This document shows, piece by piece, positions 29,201 through 38,048 of a stretch of DNA of 64,000 bases; the first letter of the stretch is position 1, and every line of letters begins with the position of its first letter. Location: positions 100,624,623 through 100,688,622 of the forward strand of contig OY744531.1 in the NCBI GenBank assembly GCA_963556195.1, read 5' to 3'. The notes under the pieces were generated by a model. The model was not told the DNA's origin. It did not search any database and saw nothing but the letters and a program-made list of their open reading frames with translations. The translations under genes and the position numbers were made by a program. Source of the stretch: Sepiola atlantica (Eukaryota; Mollusca; Cephalopoda; Sepiida; Sepiolidae).

Positions 29201-29955
29201 CCAGTTCAAGTTAGGGTTAGGTTTAAACAGTCCTCAAAACACTGTTTACCAGTTCAAGTTAGGGTTAAACAGTCCTCAAAACACTGTTTACCAGTTCAAG
29301 TTAGGGTTAAACAGTCCTCAAAACACTGTTTACCAGTTCAAGTTAGTGTTAAACAGTCCTCAAAACACTGTTTACCAGTTCAAGTTAGGGTTAAACAGTC
29401 CTCAAAACACTGTTTACCAGTTCAAGTTAGTGTTAAACAGTCCTCAAAACACTGTTTATCAATTCAAGTTAGGGTTAAACAGTCCTCAAAACACGGTTTA
29501 CCAGTTCAAGTTAGGGTTAGGTTTAAACAGTCCTCAAAACACTGTTTACCAGTTCAAGTTAGGATTAAACAGTCCTCAAAACACTGTTTACCAGTTCAAG
29601 TTAGGGTTAAACAGTCCTCAAAACACTGTTTACCAGTTCAAGTTAGGGTTAAACAGTCCTCAAAACACTGTTTACCAGTTCAAGTTAGGGTTAAACAGTC
29701 CTCAAAACACTGTTTACCAGTTCAAGTTAGGGTTAAACAGTCCTCAAAACACTGTTTACCAGTTCAAGTTAGGGTTAAACAGTCCTCAAAACACTGTTTA
29801 CCAGTTCAAGTTAGGGTTAGGTTTAAACAGTCCTCAAAACACTGTTTACCAGTTCAAGTTAGGGTTAGGTTTAAACAGTCCTCAAAACACTGTTTACCAG
29901 TTCAAGTTAGGGTTAGGTTTAAACAGTCCTCAAAACACTGTTTACCAGTTCAGGG
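2276..29955 (+). repeat. 27.7-kb satellite array of 42-bp monomers
   Basis: Head-to-tail copies of a 42-bp unit, all in one orientation, about 660 by length. Each monomer contains the arms TAAACAGT and ACTGTTTA around a 9-nt loop (CCTCAAAAC), so each can form an 8-bp hairpin, or 10 bp with one bulged T. The tail AGTTCAAGTTAGGGTTA contains the telomere-type hexamer TTAGGG. Variants recur in sets: TCAGGGTTAAGG junctions (mostly 2.3-5 kb, then near 9.9, 10.1, 10.3, 11.0, 17.4 and 22.5 kb), AAGTAAGGATT, AAGATAGGG, CACGGTTTACC, CACTCCTC and TACTAGTTC, showing local block duplication. A few indels break the register (for example near 8881, 20068 and 24474). Because 42 is divisible by 3 the array shows very long open frames (up to 1583 codons), but these are plain translations of the repeat. 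Confidence 0.98.
26274..29955 (+). repeat. Satellite sub-block rich in 48-bp variant monomers
   Basis: Within the main array, many monomers here carry an extra 6 bp, turning GTTAGGGTTAAAC into GTTAGGGTTAGGTTTAAAC, so the telomere-like motif is extended. They occur near 26358, 26742, 26915, 27548, 28020, 28321, 28538, 29214, 29515, 29815, 29863 and 29911. The last three follow one another at 48-bp spacing at the right edge. Elsewhere I noticed only one, near 9590. Confidence 0.9.
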
Positions 29956-30289
29956 TACTGATGACTTATTGAGAGCTCATCACTCAGGTCAGTGGTTATG
30001 ATTGAATTCCACAGGGTCATGAGGAGCGCCCTTGTGAGATTTAATAATAGTCACAAGCTACATTAAGCTCAACTTTGTGCCACATCCAGCCCCCCCCCTC
30101 CCCCTCGCGGTGAGGCAGGTAAATGATAATTGTATCTACCCTGAAATGGATTTTCTATATTTCTCCCTGTTGTTGCTTCAGGGTATCAAAGTATGATTTT
30201 GCTACTAAAGGACCAAACATGCTACCGCCAAACGACTGGCGCCTCAAAATTCTGAACCCAACTACCTGCTCTAAATTACTCCTCTCCCC

Positions 30290-30450
30290 CCTCCCAGATG
30301 GATAGTGGAAAAACTAAATGGTGGCCACCAAGTATTGTACGCCTGCTGGAGTCCATATCTTATTAGATGAGATCGGAACTGATAATGGAATCGCGTTTAA
30401 CAGCCAACACTTTCAGTAGTTCCTGAAGCAGTGTAAAACAAAAAAGGTTT
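30290..30450 (+). pseudogene. LTR-retrotransposon integrase relic (Gypsy-like)
   Basis: One frame reads DEIGTDNGIAFNSQHFQ, then a stop, then FLKQC. This resembles the catalytic-core segment of retroviral-type integrases (TDNG..F.S..F..FL). Only this short stretch is recognisable, it contains an in-frame stop, and no LTR, reverse transcriptase or gag is seen nearby. The assignment rests on one motif. Confidence 0.4.
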
Positions 30451-30462
30451 ATATTTCAGAAT

Positions 30463-31160
30463 TTTTTAGATGAGGATTGATAATTTGGATTATTTCGACT
30501 ACTGTTCTCACCAAAGTTCTCAACCGATATAACTTACGATCTTCTTCAGGTCCGTCTTTTCGAACTCCGGAATCTGTATGGAATTTCGAACTGAACGCTT
30601 CATTTTATATTTCAGATTTTTTTAGATGAGGATTGATAATTTGGATTATTCGGACTGCTATTCTCATCTTAGTTGTTATTCTGACACCGTTTCGACCGAT
30701 GTAACCGCTGACCTTCTCCAGATGCGTCTTGTCGAACTTTGGAACCTTTCTGTTGAATTCGGGAATCTGTACAGAAATTCGAACTGTACAATTTATTTTA
30801 TGCTTCAGAATTTTTGAGATGAGGATTGGTAATTTGGATTATTTGGACTGCTATTCTCATCTTAGTTGTTATTCTGACACCGTTTCGACTGATGTAACCT
30901 CCAGCCTTCTTCAGATGCGTCTTGTCGAACTTGGAAACCTTTCTGTTGAATCCAGGAATCTTTATGGAAATTCAAACTGTACAATTTATTTTATGTTTCA
31001 GAATTTTTGAGATGAGGATTAGTAATTCGGATTATTTGGATTAGTCAGACTACTGATCTTCTCTATAAAGGATTCCGTTCGAAATTCCAAAGTTCAACAA
31101 GATGCACCCAGGAATCTATATGCCGAATTCGGGAATCTGTACGGAATTCCGAACTGAAAA
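30463..31160. repeat. Tandem array of a ~150-195-bp dispersed repeat
   Basis: Units beginning TTTCAGAATTTTT(T/G)AGATGAGGATTG start near 30463, 30613, 30803 and 30998. Each contains a variant of TCTCATCTTAGTTGTTATTC followed by CGTTTCGACCGATGTAAC, CTTCTCCAGATGCGTCTTGT and CGGAATCTGTATGGAA. Related units occur at 56050-56640, so this is a dispersed family locally amplified in tandem. Short frames (30626-30817 and 30729-31010) are shadows of the repeat. Confidence 0.8.
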
Positions 31161-31331
31161 CTTTATTTAATCCATAAGGGGTAGATTGTTCTCGTTCCAT
31201 CAGCCTTGACCGGGTAGAAGTGTTAAGTATTTCTAAATTATATTTTTAGTATTGCCTGCAGTGAGGATTGAACCTTCAACCTCCAGAAGACTGTCACTTA
31301 AAACTTACTAATTATTTGCACTTTATCCACT

Positions 31332-31378
31332 GCACCTGAAGAAGGCCGGAGTTTATATCAGGTGAAACGTTCGAGAAT
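31332..31378 (-). repeat. Isolated fragment of the same dispersed repeat
   Basis: CACCTGAAGAAGGCCGGAG followed by GGTGAAACGTTCGAGAATAT matches, in opposite orientation, the CTTCAGGT and CGTTTCG core of the units at 30.5-31.1 kb, and resembles the motifs at 56225-56280 and 56540-56590. Confidence 0.5.
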
Positions 31379-31418
31379 ATCATCCAAAATGGGATTTTGA
31401 GTAGTTATTTTTACAGCG

Positions 31419-31701
31419 ACATCGGCGCAACCACATGTGTCCCTGTCGGGTTAGGCTAATCCTAACCTGACATCGGCACAACCACATGTGTCCCTGTTGG
31501 GTTAGGCTAATCCCAACCTGACATCGGCACAACCACATGTGTCCCTGTCGGGTTCGGCTAATCCTTACCCGACATCGGCACAACCACATGTGTCCCTGTC
31601 GGGTTCGGTTAATCCTTACCCGACATCGGCACAACCACATGTGTCCCTGTCAGGTTCGGCTAATCCTTACTCGACATCGGCACAACCACATGTGTCCCTG
31701 T
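31419..31701. repeat. 51-bp minisatellite, about 5.5 copies
   Basis: Tandem units of ACATCGGCACAACCACATGT followed by GTCCCTGTCGGGTTCGGCTA and ATCCTTACCCG, 51 bp each with a few substitutions. The unit length is divisible by 3, so the minus strand shows a repetitive open frame (MWLCRCRVRI repeated), which I do not regard as a gene. It lies about 75 bp beyond the donor of the THAP exon, inside its downstream intron. Confidence 0.92.
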
Positions 31702-31774
31702 GAAGGGTGACAAATGAGTCCAGCTGACTATACAAAACAGACTTATTATATCTCCAATATCTATTAAGTCTTAC

Positions 31775-31985
31775 CTTTGAATTTGGCTTGAAATCAAATG
31801 AACTTGGCACAGCTCCTTCACGTAAGCGAACCCTCTTCCCCGTGAGGTCAAAGCAAGTCTTGAGAAAATGGCTCGAACACAACACGTCATATTTGTGCGG
31901 CTGCCAGTACGTATCCTTCTTCTTTAGGTCAATTCGCTTCATTGCTATGATCCATTTCTCCCGCTCTTTTGGAGACTTGGGAAAC
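31775..31985 (-). CDS. THAP zinc-finger domain, exon 2
   Basis: A 211-bp minus-strand exon bounded by a pyrimidine-rich acceptor (CTTTTTTCTTCTTGAGTAG) and a consensus donor (CAAAG then GTAAGAC). It encodes the second part of a THAP DNA-binding domain: FPKSPKEREKW, a basic stretch with W and P, LCSSHF (the third and fourth zinc ligands, C63 and H66 counted from the start in exon 1), a CFDLTG segment, RLREGAVPSSF (the AVP box with trailing F) and ending at K97. Its first base completes an Arg codon begun in exon 1 at 37126-37205, so the frame is preserved exactly. THAP proteins are zinc-dependent sequence-specific DNA binders, host transcription factors or P-element-type transposase derivatives; which applies here cannot be told because the C-terminal part is not identified. 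The exon ends in phase 0. The open frame can be read past the donor to 31667, but that extension is intronic. Confidence 0.88.
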
Positions 31986-32706
31986 CTACTCAAGAAGAAA
32001 AAAGATAAGTTTTAGTTTCAAAATCTAAGTATCCAAAATTAATAGAACCCTTGAATTCTTCATAAAATTTTACAAGAGAAACGGTGTTTGATCTTGGTAT
32101 AGGACCTTGTTTTTAATTGCATTGCTGAACCGACAGATAGACAGGGACACTAGATTTTTTTTTGGGGGGGGGGGGGCAGGAGTAAAACTTGAAATTATCT
32201 CCCTTTTTGATTTATATCGCTATACATAAAAAGTCGCGTGATTTGCTGCATCGACATTGATATTAAAAGTTTCACTTTTCTATTTAAAAAGTAAAAACAA
32301 CTTCGTAATATACTCACTCGTGGATATGCGAGCAACTTCAAACGGGATAACTAATTTGCATATTCCTTTAAAAAACGAACTCTCATTAATTCACTATTCG
32401 TTTTTTTCTGTCTTCTTATTGGTTGATTGGTTTCATTTAACTATTACGCACATTTCTATTTATGCATATTATCTGCATTGTGCATAATTGCGCAGCATTT
32501 GAGGTGAAAAAACTCTAACACACACGCACGTATACATTTATATATTTATATTTCTATGTACAGGATAATTTTGTAAACTGATGAATGGATTATGAATTTT
32601 GGAATATATATTCTAGGCAACACGGTGAGTAATATGGCCACATTAGTTTTTTGTAAACTTTAACAATTAGGGGGTGCATGTATATAAAGCTAGGTATGTG
32701 TATGCG

Positions 32707-32733
<27 letters not shown>
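31986..32733. other. Intron 1 of the THAP gene, distal part; no coding sequence seen
   Basis: AT-rich, with a T/G run near 32155-32175 and a CACACA stretch near 32520. No exon-like segment was recognised on either strand. Confidence 0.5.
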
Positions 32734-32741
<8 letters not shown>

Positions 32742-32811
32742 AATTTTATTTACACAGACATGTACAAAATCTGCGACACTGGCATGTCTGTGTAAATAAA
32801 ATTATCATATA
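32734..32811. repeat. Perfect 29-bp inverted repeat beside a TA microsatellite
   Basis: TATATGATAATTTTATTTAC plus ACAGACATG at 32734-32762 is exactly complementary to 32783-32811, with a 20-nt loop containing CTGCGACACTGG. It follows directly on a (TA)n tract (about 32708-32738). Another (TA)n run lies at about 32918-32951. Probably a small foldback element or terminal hairpin. Confidence 0.85.
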
Positions 32812-32908
32812 TAAAGCTCTATTTTGATATTGAGCACTTTTTATAAACCCGGTTAAAATTCTCTGGATTACCACCCTGTGGATATTTTTCACCTGGATTA
32901 TTACCATT

Positions 32909-32953
<45 letters not shown>

Positions 32954-33330
32954 TCAGGTTCATATTATATTCCAATAACCATGTTTTTATTTTATTATTT
33001 TTATTTTTTCACATTTCCAAAAAACATAACATTTCTGTGATGTTATGTTTTGATGTCATCCATTTTGGTAGATTCTCTGCACAGACGGAGTTTTCCTTTG
33101 GTGTTTATTATTTTTGACAAAGGGAAGTTTCTTTTTTCTCGAAATATTAAATAAATGATTTTTAATAATCATCTGGACATCACACAAACAGCTAACACCA
33201 CACTTGCTGTTATGTAAGATTTTAAGAAAAAATAAATAGTAAGTCCCATTTCGATTTATTATTTTTGTTCCTTCCAGCTTACAACCTACCCGGCACTTTG
33301 CATTGCCCACAGCCTTTTTAAAACATACTA

Positions 33331-33332
<2 letters not shown>

Positions 33333-33373
<41 letters not shown>
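33333..33373. repeat. (TA)n microsatellite
   Basis: About 20 TA units. A minus-strand frame across it (33056-33439, with alternating YI codons) is an artefact. Confidence 0.95.
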
Positions 33374-33375
<2 letters not shown>

Positions 33376-33385
33376 TTGTATAAGA

Positions 33386-33596
33386 ATAGACTCCTAAACT
33401 AGTGAACTGATCATTATAAATTTTGGAATACAGTTGCAAGGCGTAAAGGTGAGTAATATGGGCTATATTTATAACACAATAAAACTGAATATATTACAAT
33501 CACGTTACGATCACTTATGCCTAGCAGCTGTGTTCCAAAATTCATAATGATCGGTTAATTAGTTTAGGAATTATTCCTCTAAATACAAACATACTA
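33386..33596. repeat. Inverted-repeat (MITE-like) element
   Basis: The left arm has CTCCTAAACTAGTGAACTGA followed by TCATTATAAATTTTGGAATAC. The right arm carries the complement (TTCCAAAATTCATAATGATC then GGTTAATTAGTTTAGGAATT), with mismatches. A related fragment (GATGAATGGATTATGAATTT) is at about 32580. No transposase is present. Confidence 0.65.
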
Positions 33597-33759
33597 ACAT
33601 ATTTAACTTTATATAGATCGAGATAAATACTAAAAATTCAATTAAGATCGCATAATTCTCTGATTTTTTATGTATATTTTTTCAATGAGCGGTATTCATT
33701 TTTTGGTTTGTAGCGTGAGTCCTGGTATGAAGTAGATATAGATGATGACCTTATATCTT

Positions 33760-33970
33760 TTTTTTATGGAAGTCGGACCAGACAAGGCATGAAGCCACTT
33801 GAAGCAAAGAGCTAATCATAATAATAAAGAGAGAGAGAGGAAGGAAGAATCACTTCAAGACAAACAAAGCCTGAAAGAGACTCCCACCACCAGCGTTCAA
33901 TCCAAACAGACCAGCCAGAAAGTAAGCCCTTCAAGAGACCAATAAGGAAAGAAGGGGTTAAAAGTTAAGG
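33760..33970 (+). repeat. Dispersed repeat, copy 1 (partner at 60300-60590)
   Basis: TTTTTTTATGGAAGTCGGAC, then CAGACAAGGCATGAAGCCAC and TTGAAGCAAAGAGCTAA, match the minus strand of 60530-60590 closely; similarity continues weakly through an AATAAGGAAAGAAG segment. No coding capacity is seen. Possibly part of a retroelement leader, because the other copy has a hammerhead-like fold just upstream (inference). Confidence 0.6.
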
Positions 33971-34267
33971 TTTTAAATATTTTAGACCCTCAAAAAAATG
34001 TGTTTTAAATAAATAGATAAAGTTGAAAAAAACTTCCTCAAACAAAAAGAAAAGAAGGTGGCTTTCAAATCGTAAACTGCTTCGGCCATTTCCTGGACTG
34101 GCTCGGGATTATCCGTCAAAATACTGAAATCCGTTGGATGCCTATTCCTTACAAATACATAGAAAAGTTATATTTAAAGTTTTAGTGAAAACAAACTAAT
34201 ATTTCTTTTTTAATTATTATTTAAGATTCTCTAAGTGAACGCCATTTTGTCTCAAATATTCATAGAA

Positions 34268-34674
34268 GGTAAATTTATAGAAGTGCACCTTTCGTATTTC
34301 GACCCCTAAAAAAAAAAAGTTTCTACTTTTTGGGGCAAATTACATGTAAACAGCCTCAACAAATATCCGCTATGAAAAAAAATTATGAAAATTTTTATTA
34401 TTTTAGATATTAGGAGGGGTGGGGGTCACTTTCCTATATAAGTTATACGTAAAGTGAGCACGCATTTCTTGGCCACGGAATCTCACCCCTCACATTTTTC
34501 CCCTCTAAATAAATAAAAATTCTACTTTTTGGGGCAAATTACATGTAAACAGCCTCAACAAATATCCGCGCGTGCGGATATTTTTTAGGCTGTTTACATG
34601 TAATTTGCCCAAAAAAGTAGAATTTTTTTTTTTTAGGGGTCGAAATACGAAAGGTGCACTTCTATAAATTTACC
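34268..34674. mobile_element. 407-bp MITE with terminal inverted repeats and 8-bp TSD
   Basis: Termini GGTAAATTTATAGAAGTGCA and its complement form long inverted arms (outer ~110 bp, including CTTTCGTATTTCGACCCC). The element is flanked by an identical 8-bp direct repeat, TCATAGAA, at 34260-34267 and 34675-34682. The inner part has a third copy of the arm sequence (about 34511-34569) and a central palindrome GATATCCGCGCG-like (AAATATCCGC/GCGGATATTT). Eight-bp target duplications with terminal inverted repeats fit a hAT- or P-type non-autonomous element. No transposase frame. Confidence 0.88.
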
Positions 34675-34778
34675 TCATAGAAAATGCCAAGGACGATAAC
34701 TATTCGTTTGACCAAACGAAGAGTTCTAGTAGATTTCTAAATAGCAAATTTTTTAAAAAAACGAAAAAAAAAAAAACA

Positions 34779-35202
34779 GTGCTTCTGCTGTTTCACAACG
34801 ACATTAAAATATTTAAAGAAATGTATAAACTTTGTTATGTACTTACGTGTTAGCTGAAAATAAGATTGTACAGAAAAAATTATACAAATTCATCCAGTAT
34901 TTATTAAAATATAAGAAAAAGAAGAAAAAAAACGATCTTACGTATCGGTAGACATTTCAGTTTACAGTTTGGCAAGGGAGATAACTTCGGAAAAAAGTCC
35001 AAATACAAGAGAAATGGCGACTGTGAGATAAAATCGTTTTTTATTTTTAATTCAATAAATACTGGATGAATTTTCGTAAGTTTTGGTGTCCAGTCTTCTT
35101 TCCAGCTACCACGTAAATACATAACAAATGTTATACATTTCTTTAGCTATTTTTTTTTTTGTAAGAGAGGCCTAACATGTCATTGTTAAACAGCAGAAGC
35201 AC
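34779..35202. mobile_element. Foldback element, family shared with 55600-56042
   Basis: The left end GTGCTTCTGCTGTTTCACAA and the right end GTTAAACAGCAGAAGCAC are inverted. Interior arms contain AAAGAAATGTATAAAC, GTACTTACGTGTTAGCTG and ATTCATCCAGTATTTATT with complements on the right side. The copy at 55600-56042 has the same order. A target duplication is not clear here. The minus-strand frame at 34904-35122 is an element shadow. Confidence 0.8.
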
Positions 35203-35246
35203 CATTTAATCTGTCCCAATTTATTTTCCTCTTCATAAGGGGTGGT

Positions 35247-35737
35247 ACTTTTACCCCCAGCCCAGGCCGCCCACCGCCGCCCATGCTGTCCACCGCCGCT
35301 CAGCCCCCGGGGCCAGCATTTTGGCTCACGTGACTCAATCGTAGTCACTTATGATCAGAATAGTCTTCCGTATTAACAATTAGCATGTATCCCACCCCCA
35401 ATACATTTTTTTTGTTTATTAATTATTTACCTTACGAAATAGAATGAAGATTGATGGATTTTTGCCCACCGCCGCCCAGCCCCCCGGTGCCAGCATTTTG
35501 GCTCACGTGACTTAATCGTAGTCACTTATGAACACGGAAGACTATTCCATCAATCTTCATTCTATTTCGTAAGGTAAATAATTAATAAACAAAAAAATGT
35601 ATTGGGGGTGGGATACATGCTAATTGTTAATACGGAAGACTATTCTGTTCATAAGTGACTACGATTGAGTCACGTGAGCCAAAATGCTGGTGCCGGGGGC
35701 TGGGCGGCGTTGGGCGGCCTGGGCTGGGGGTAAAAGT
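35247..35737. mobile_element. 491-bp GC-tipped foldback element
   Basis: The left end ACTTTTACCCCCAGCCCAGG and the right end CCTGGGCTGGGGGTAAAAGT are perfect complements. Arms of about 200 bp include GCCAGCATTTTGGCTCACGT and CGTAGTCACTTATGA, with nested internal copies so that parts occur three times. TIR tips are GC-rich and the centre AT-rich. No target duplication or transposase was identified. Confidence 0.85.
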
Positions 35738-35949
35738 GCTGCCGTAGAATAAGACACCAGGTCGGTTTTTAATGAAGGGAAAATCCAACTCCCCCAAAAA
35801 GGGCATTCTGGATTAGGACATAAATTTTAATGTCCTCAGTCTAGAAGGAATTCTCCTTTACTGAACGAGGACAGAACATGAGTTTCCTGATTTATTAGTT
35901 AACAAATAAAAAGTGCTTGTTGACCCAAGCTGGAATCTGCAAATGCTAA

Positions 35950-36029
35950 TTTTATGTTAATATGCAAACTAAATCGTAGTTTTCTATAAAAGTTTTAAAT
36001 AAAATTTAGTTTGCATATCAACATAAAAT
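35950..36029. repeat. Short inverted repeat, ~25-bp arms
   Basis: TTTTATGTTAATATGCAAAC plus TAAAT at 35950-35974 is complementary, with one mismatch, to 36004-36029. The loop is about 29 nt. Confidence 0.8.
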
Positions 36030-37088
36030 CGATAAAGTTGTACTAAAAAACTAATAAGTTCAACATAACGCGCAAATGGCTAAGGGCAATAACTCAATTA
36101 AAATTTTGAACGAACAAAGTTACTGGTCGAGTTATCGCCCCTTCGGGTGTTATTATTAAGAACAATGCAGGTCTTTCGCTTCCTCTCTCTTCCGATGACA
36201 CAATTTGAAAATCTTAAATATAAAAAAAAACTGCTCGTTTATTTTCCCTATAAATTTAAATATTACTTTTCTATACATTAACAAGGCAGCATAACGTAAA
36301 ATTAGCATCATATTTAAAGATATTTGTTCAATTAAAAAGTACTTTTCAGTTTTCGATAATTTAATAGAATTACTTTCGTCTACAATCAGTGGGGGTGAGG
36401 AAGATTTTTTTTTTATAGAATAACTCCCGTCTCCAAACCGTTTTTCTTTCCTATGTAACCATAACGAAAAAAAAAAACACGATTTGGAGACTAGAGTAAT
36501 TCTATAAAAATGGCAATTTATAGAATCTCTCCGATCGGGTAGTTTTAGAGGTTTTTCGCTTACCCTAAGTCCGAGTAGCAGCCCCCTCTCTGCAATAAAA
36601 TCTCTTAACCTTAAGTCCGAGTGGCAAACCCCCGCCAAAAAAACTTCCTTTACGGCCAGAAATATATGGGGGGGGGGGGGCAGTTTGGGGCTTTTTTTAG
36701 AGATGGGAGTAATTTTATAAAAATACCCACAATTAAAAGCAACAATTAAAAAAAAAAAAATGTAAATATATCAGTAAAAAAATGCAATGTAAATAAATCA
36801 GTAATTGTTGTTTTCCGTTTTCAGAACTCGTTACCACATTTTACCGCACCAATAAGTGCGGCCATGTCAGCTGAGTTGTATAAATACACAAAACATATAA
36901 TTATACAAATAATATTAAACAAAATTTTTAAAATAAATTAGCTTTGAGTTGGTAGGTTAAAAAATATCATTTGATCGCATATACGTCTTGGGTTTTACTG
37001 TTTCAAAAAAATAAATAAATAAATAAATAAAATTTTAAAATATATAAAAAAAAATAATAATAACGACGACGACAACGACAACGACAAC

Positions 37089-37121
<33 letters not shown>

Positions 37122-37125
37122 TTAC
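36030..37125. other. Intron 1 of the THAP gene, proximal part
   Basis: AT-rich with homopolymer runs and a G-run near 36670. A short inverted pair, ATAGAATAACTCCCGTCTCC (about 36415) and GGAGACTAGAGTAATTCTAT (about 36486), indicates another small foldback. (AAAT)n lies near 37010-37030 and (AAT)n near 37090-37120, directly beside the exon 1 donor. The minus frame at 36156-36638 has no support. Confidence 0.5.
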
Positions 37126-37205
37126 CTGTGAAAAGTAATTCCCAATTGTCGGGCTCGTATATTGTTACGATTTGTGCAATTTAAGGCAGCACACGTGTTC
37201 ACCAT
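37126..37205 (-). CDS. THAP zinc-finger protein, first coding exon
   Basis: On the minus strand an ATG at 37205-37203 opens MVNTCAALNCTNR, continues NNIRARQLGITFH and stops two bases into the next codon at a consensus donor (CACAG then GTAAG). Those two bases, AG, join the G that opens the exon at 31985 to give Arg, so the joined protein reads GITFHRFPKSP, the expected THAP order. C5 and C10 are the first zinc ligands (C-x4-C), and the gap to C63 in exon 2 is 52 residues, inside the family range. The ATG is the first one in frame before the cysteines and sits where THAP proteins normally start. The exon is only 80 bp. The upstream sequence contains CCTAACCCTAATTG; no TATA box was recognised. 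Confidence 0.88.
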
Positions 37206-38048
37206 ATTCGTAAACAATTAGGGTTAGGTAATTTTTCTTATTTTTCTTTTCAAAGATTAAAATAGGCAAAAACTTGACAGAAAATGATTTTGCATTCTTA
37301 TTTATTTATTTTTGTGCACAAATATGAATAGTGTTTTCTTTTGTTATCTTTTTAACGATTTCCTGGTTAAAAAAATTAAATAAATAATAATGGCAGTTTG
37401 TTGATGTTTTTTTTTACCCGCTGGTTGTGTTAAACGAATTAAAGAAGTTTCCGAAGTTAAACGGAAGCGATCGAAATAAATCACGAGCCTTTCCGAGATT
37501 TTAAAGTATTTTTTCCACGTTGTTATCGTTTGATTTTCATGTGAAGGTTTACACCATATGCCCTTCTACATTGTACAATATAATCAATGCCCCGATAATA
37601 ATGGCGGATCTTGTTCCATGACGGAGGGGTGAAAAACAAACCAATCACGTGATAGCTTGAATTTATCACATTTCGTGAACTAATTAAGAGAATTTTAGTA
37701 TTAATAAGATAGCAGATTATTAATATTGTGTGACCACTTCTTTGTGCGTGTGTTTCTCGCCTTAACGTGACTCATGAATTATTTTTCTATCTACTATTAA
37801 TTGATTATTTATTGGGTACTTTTTAATTTTCTTGACTGGAGTAATTTCGTTTCGGTTAATTTGGGGTTTTGTATAAACCCTATTACTACGGTGCTACCTA
37901 TTTTCTTTACCTTAAAAAAAAAAGACCTAGATGTTTTTCTTGTACGTTTGTAGATTAATACCCTCTGTTGTCTCTCCTCCCCCCCCCCTAAGAATCTACA
38001 TTTATCTACGATTATTTTATTATATTATTTTAAAATTTAGATATAAAT
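37206..38048. other. 5' flank of the THAP gene, no other gene seen
   Basis: Presumed promoter and 5' UTR region of the minus-strand THAP gene. AT-rich, with TTAGGGTTAGG near 37220 and a GC-richer patch at 37590-37640 that contains AATGGCGGATC. No core promoter element could be fixed. 37931-38221 has an unsupported frame. Confidence 0.4.

Noticed and set aside
2276..29955. CRISPR-like array of repeats
   Set aside because: Monomers are contiguous with no unique spacers, and the surrounding DNA is eukaryotic.
30123..30305. Plus-strand exon after TTGTTGCTTCAG near 30180
   Set aside because: The frame after the acceptor-like site shows no conserved features and leads into LTR-integrase debris.
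31380..31640. 86-codon minus-strand frame
   Set aside because: It is the 51-bp minisatellite read in a phase-3 unit (17-residue repeat).
33056..33439. 127-codon minus-strand frame
   Set aside because: Contains a (TA)n run read as alternating Tyr-Ile and overlaps a MITE-like element.
36156..36638. 160-codon minus-strand frame
   Set aside because: Spans an inverted repeat and homopolymer runs, with KKKK/FFF-rich translation and no domain or splice support.
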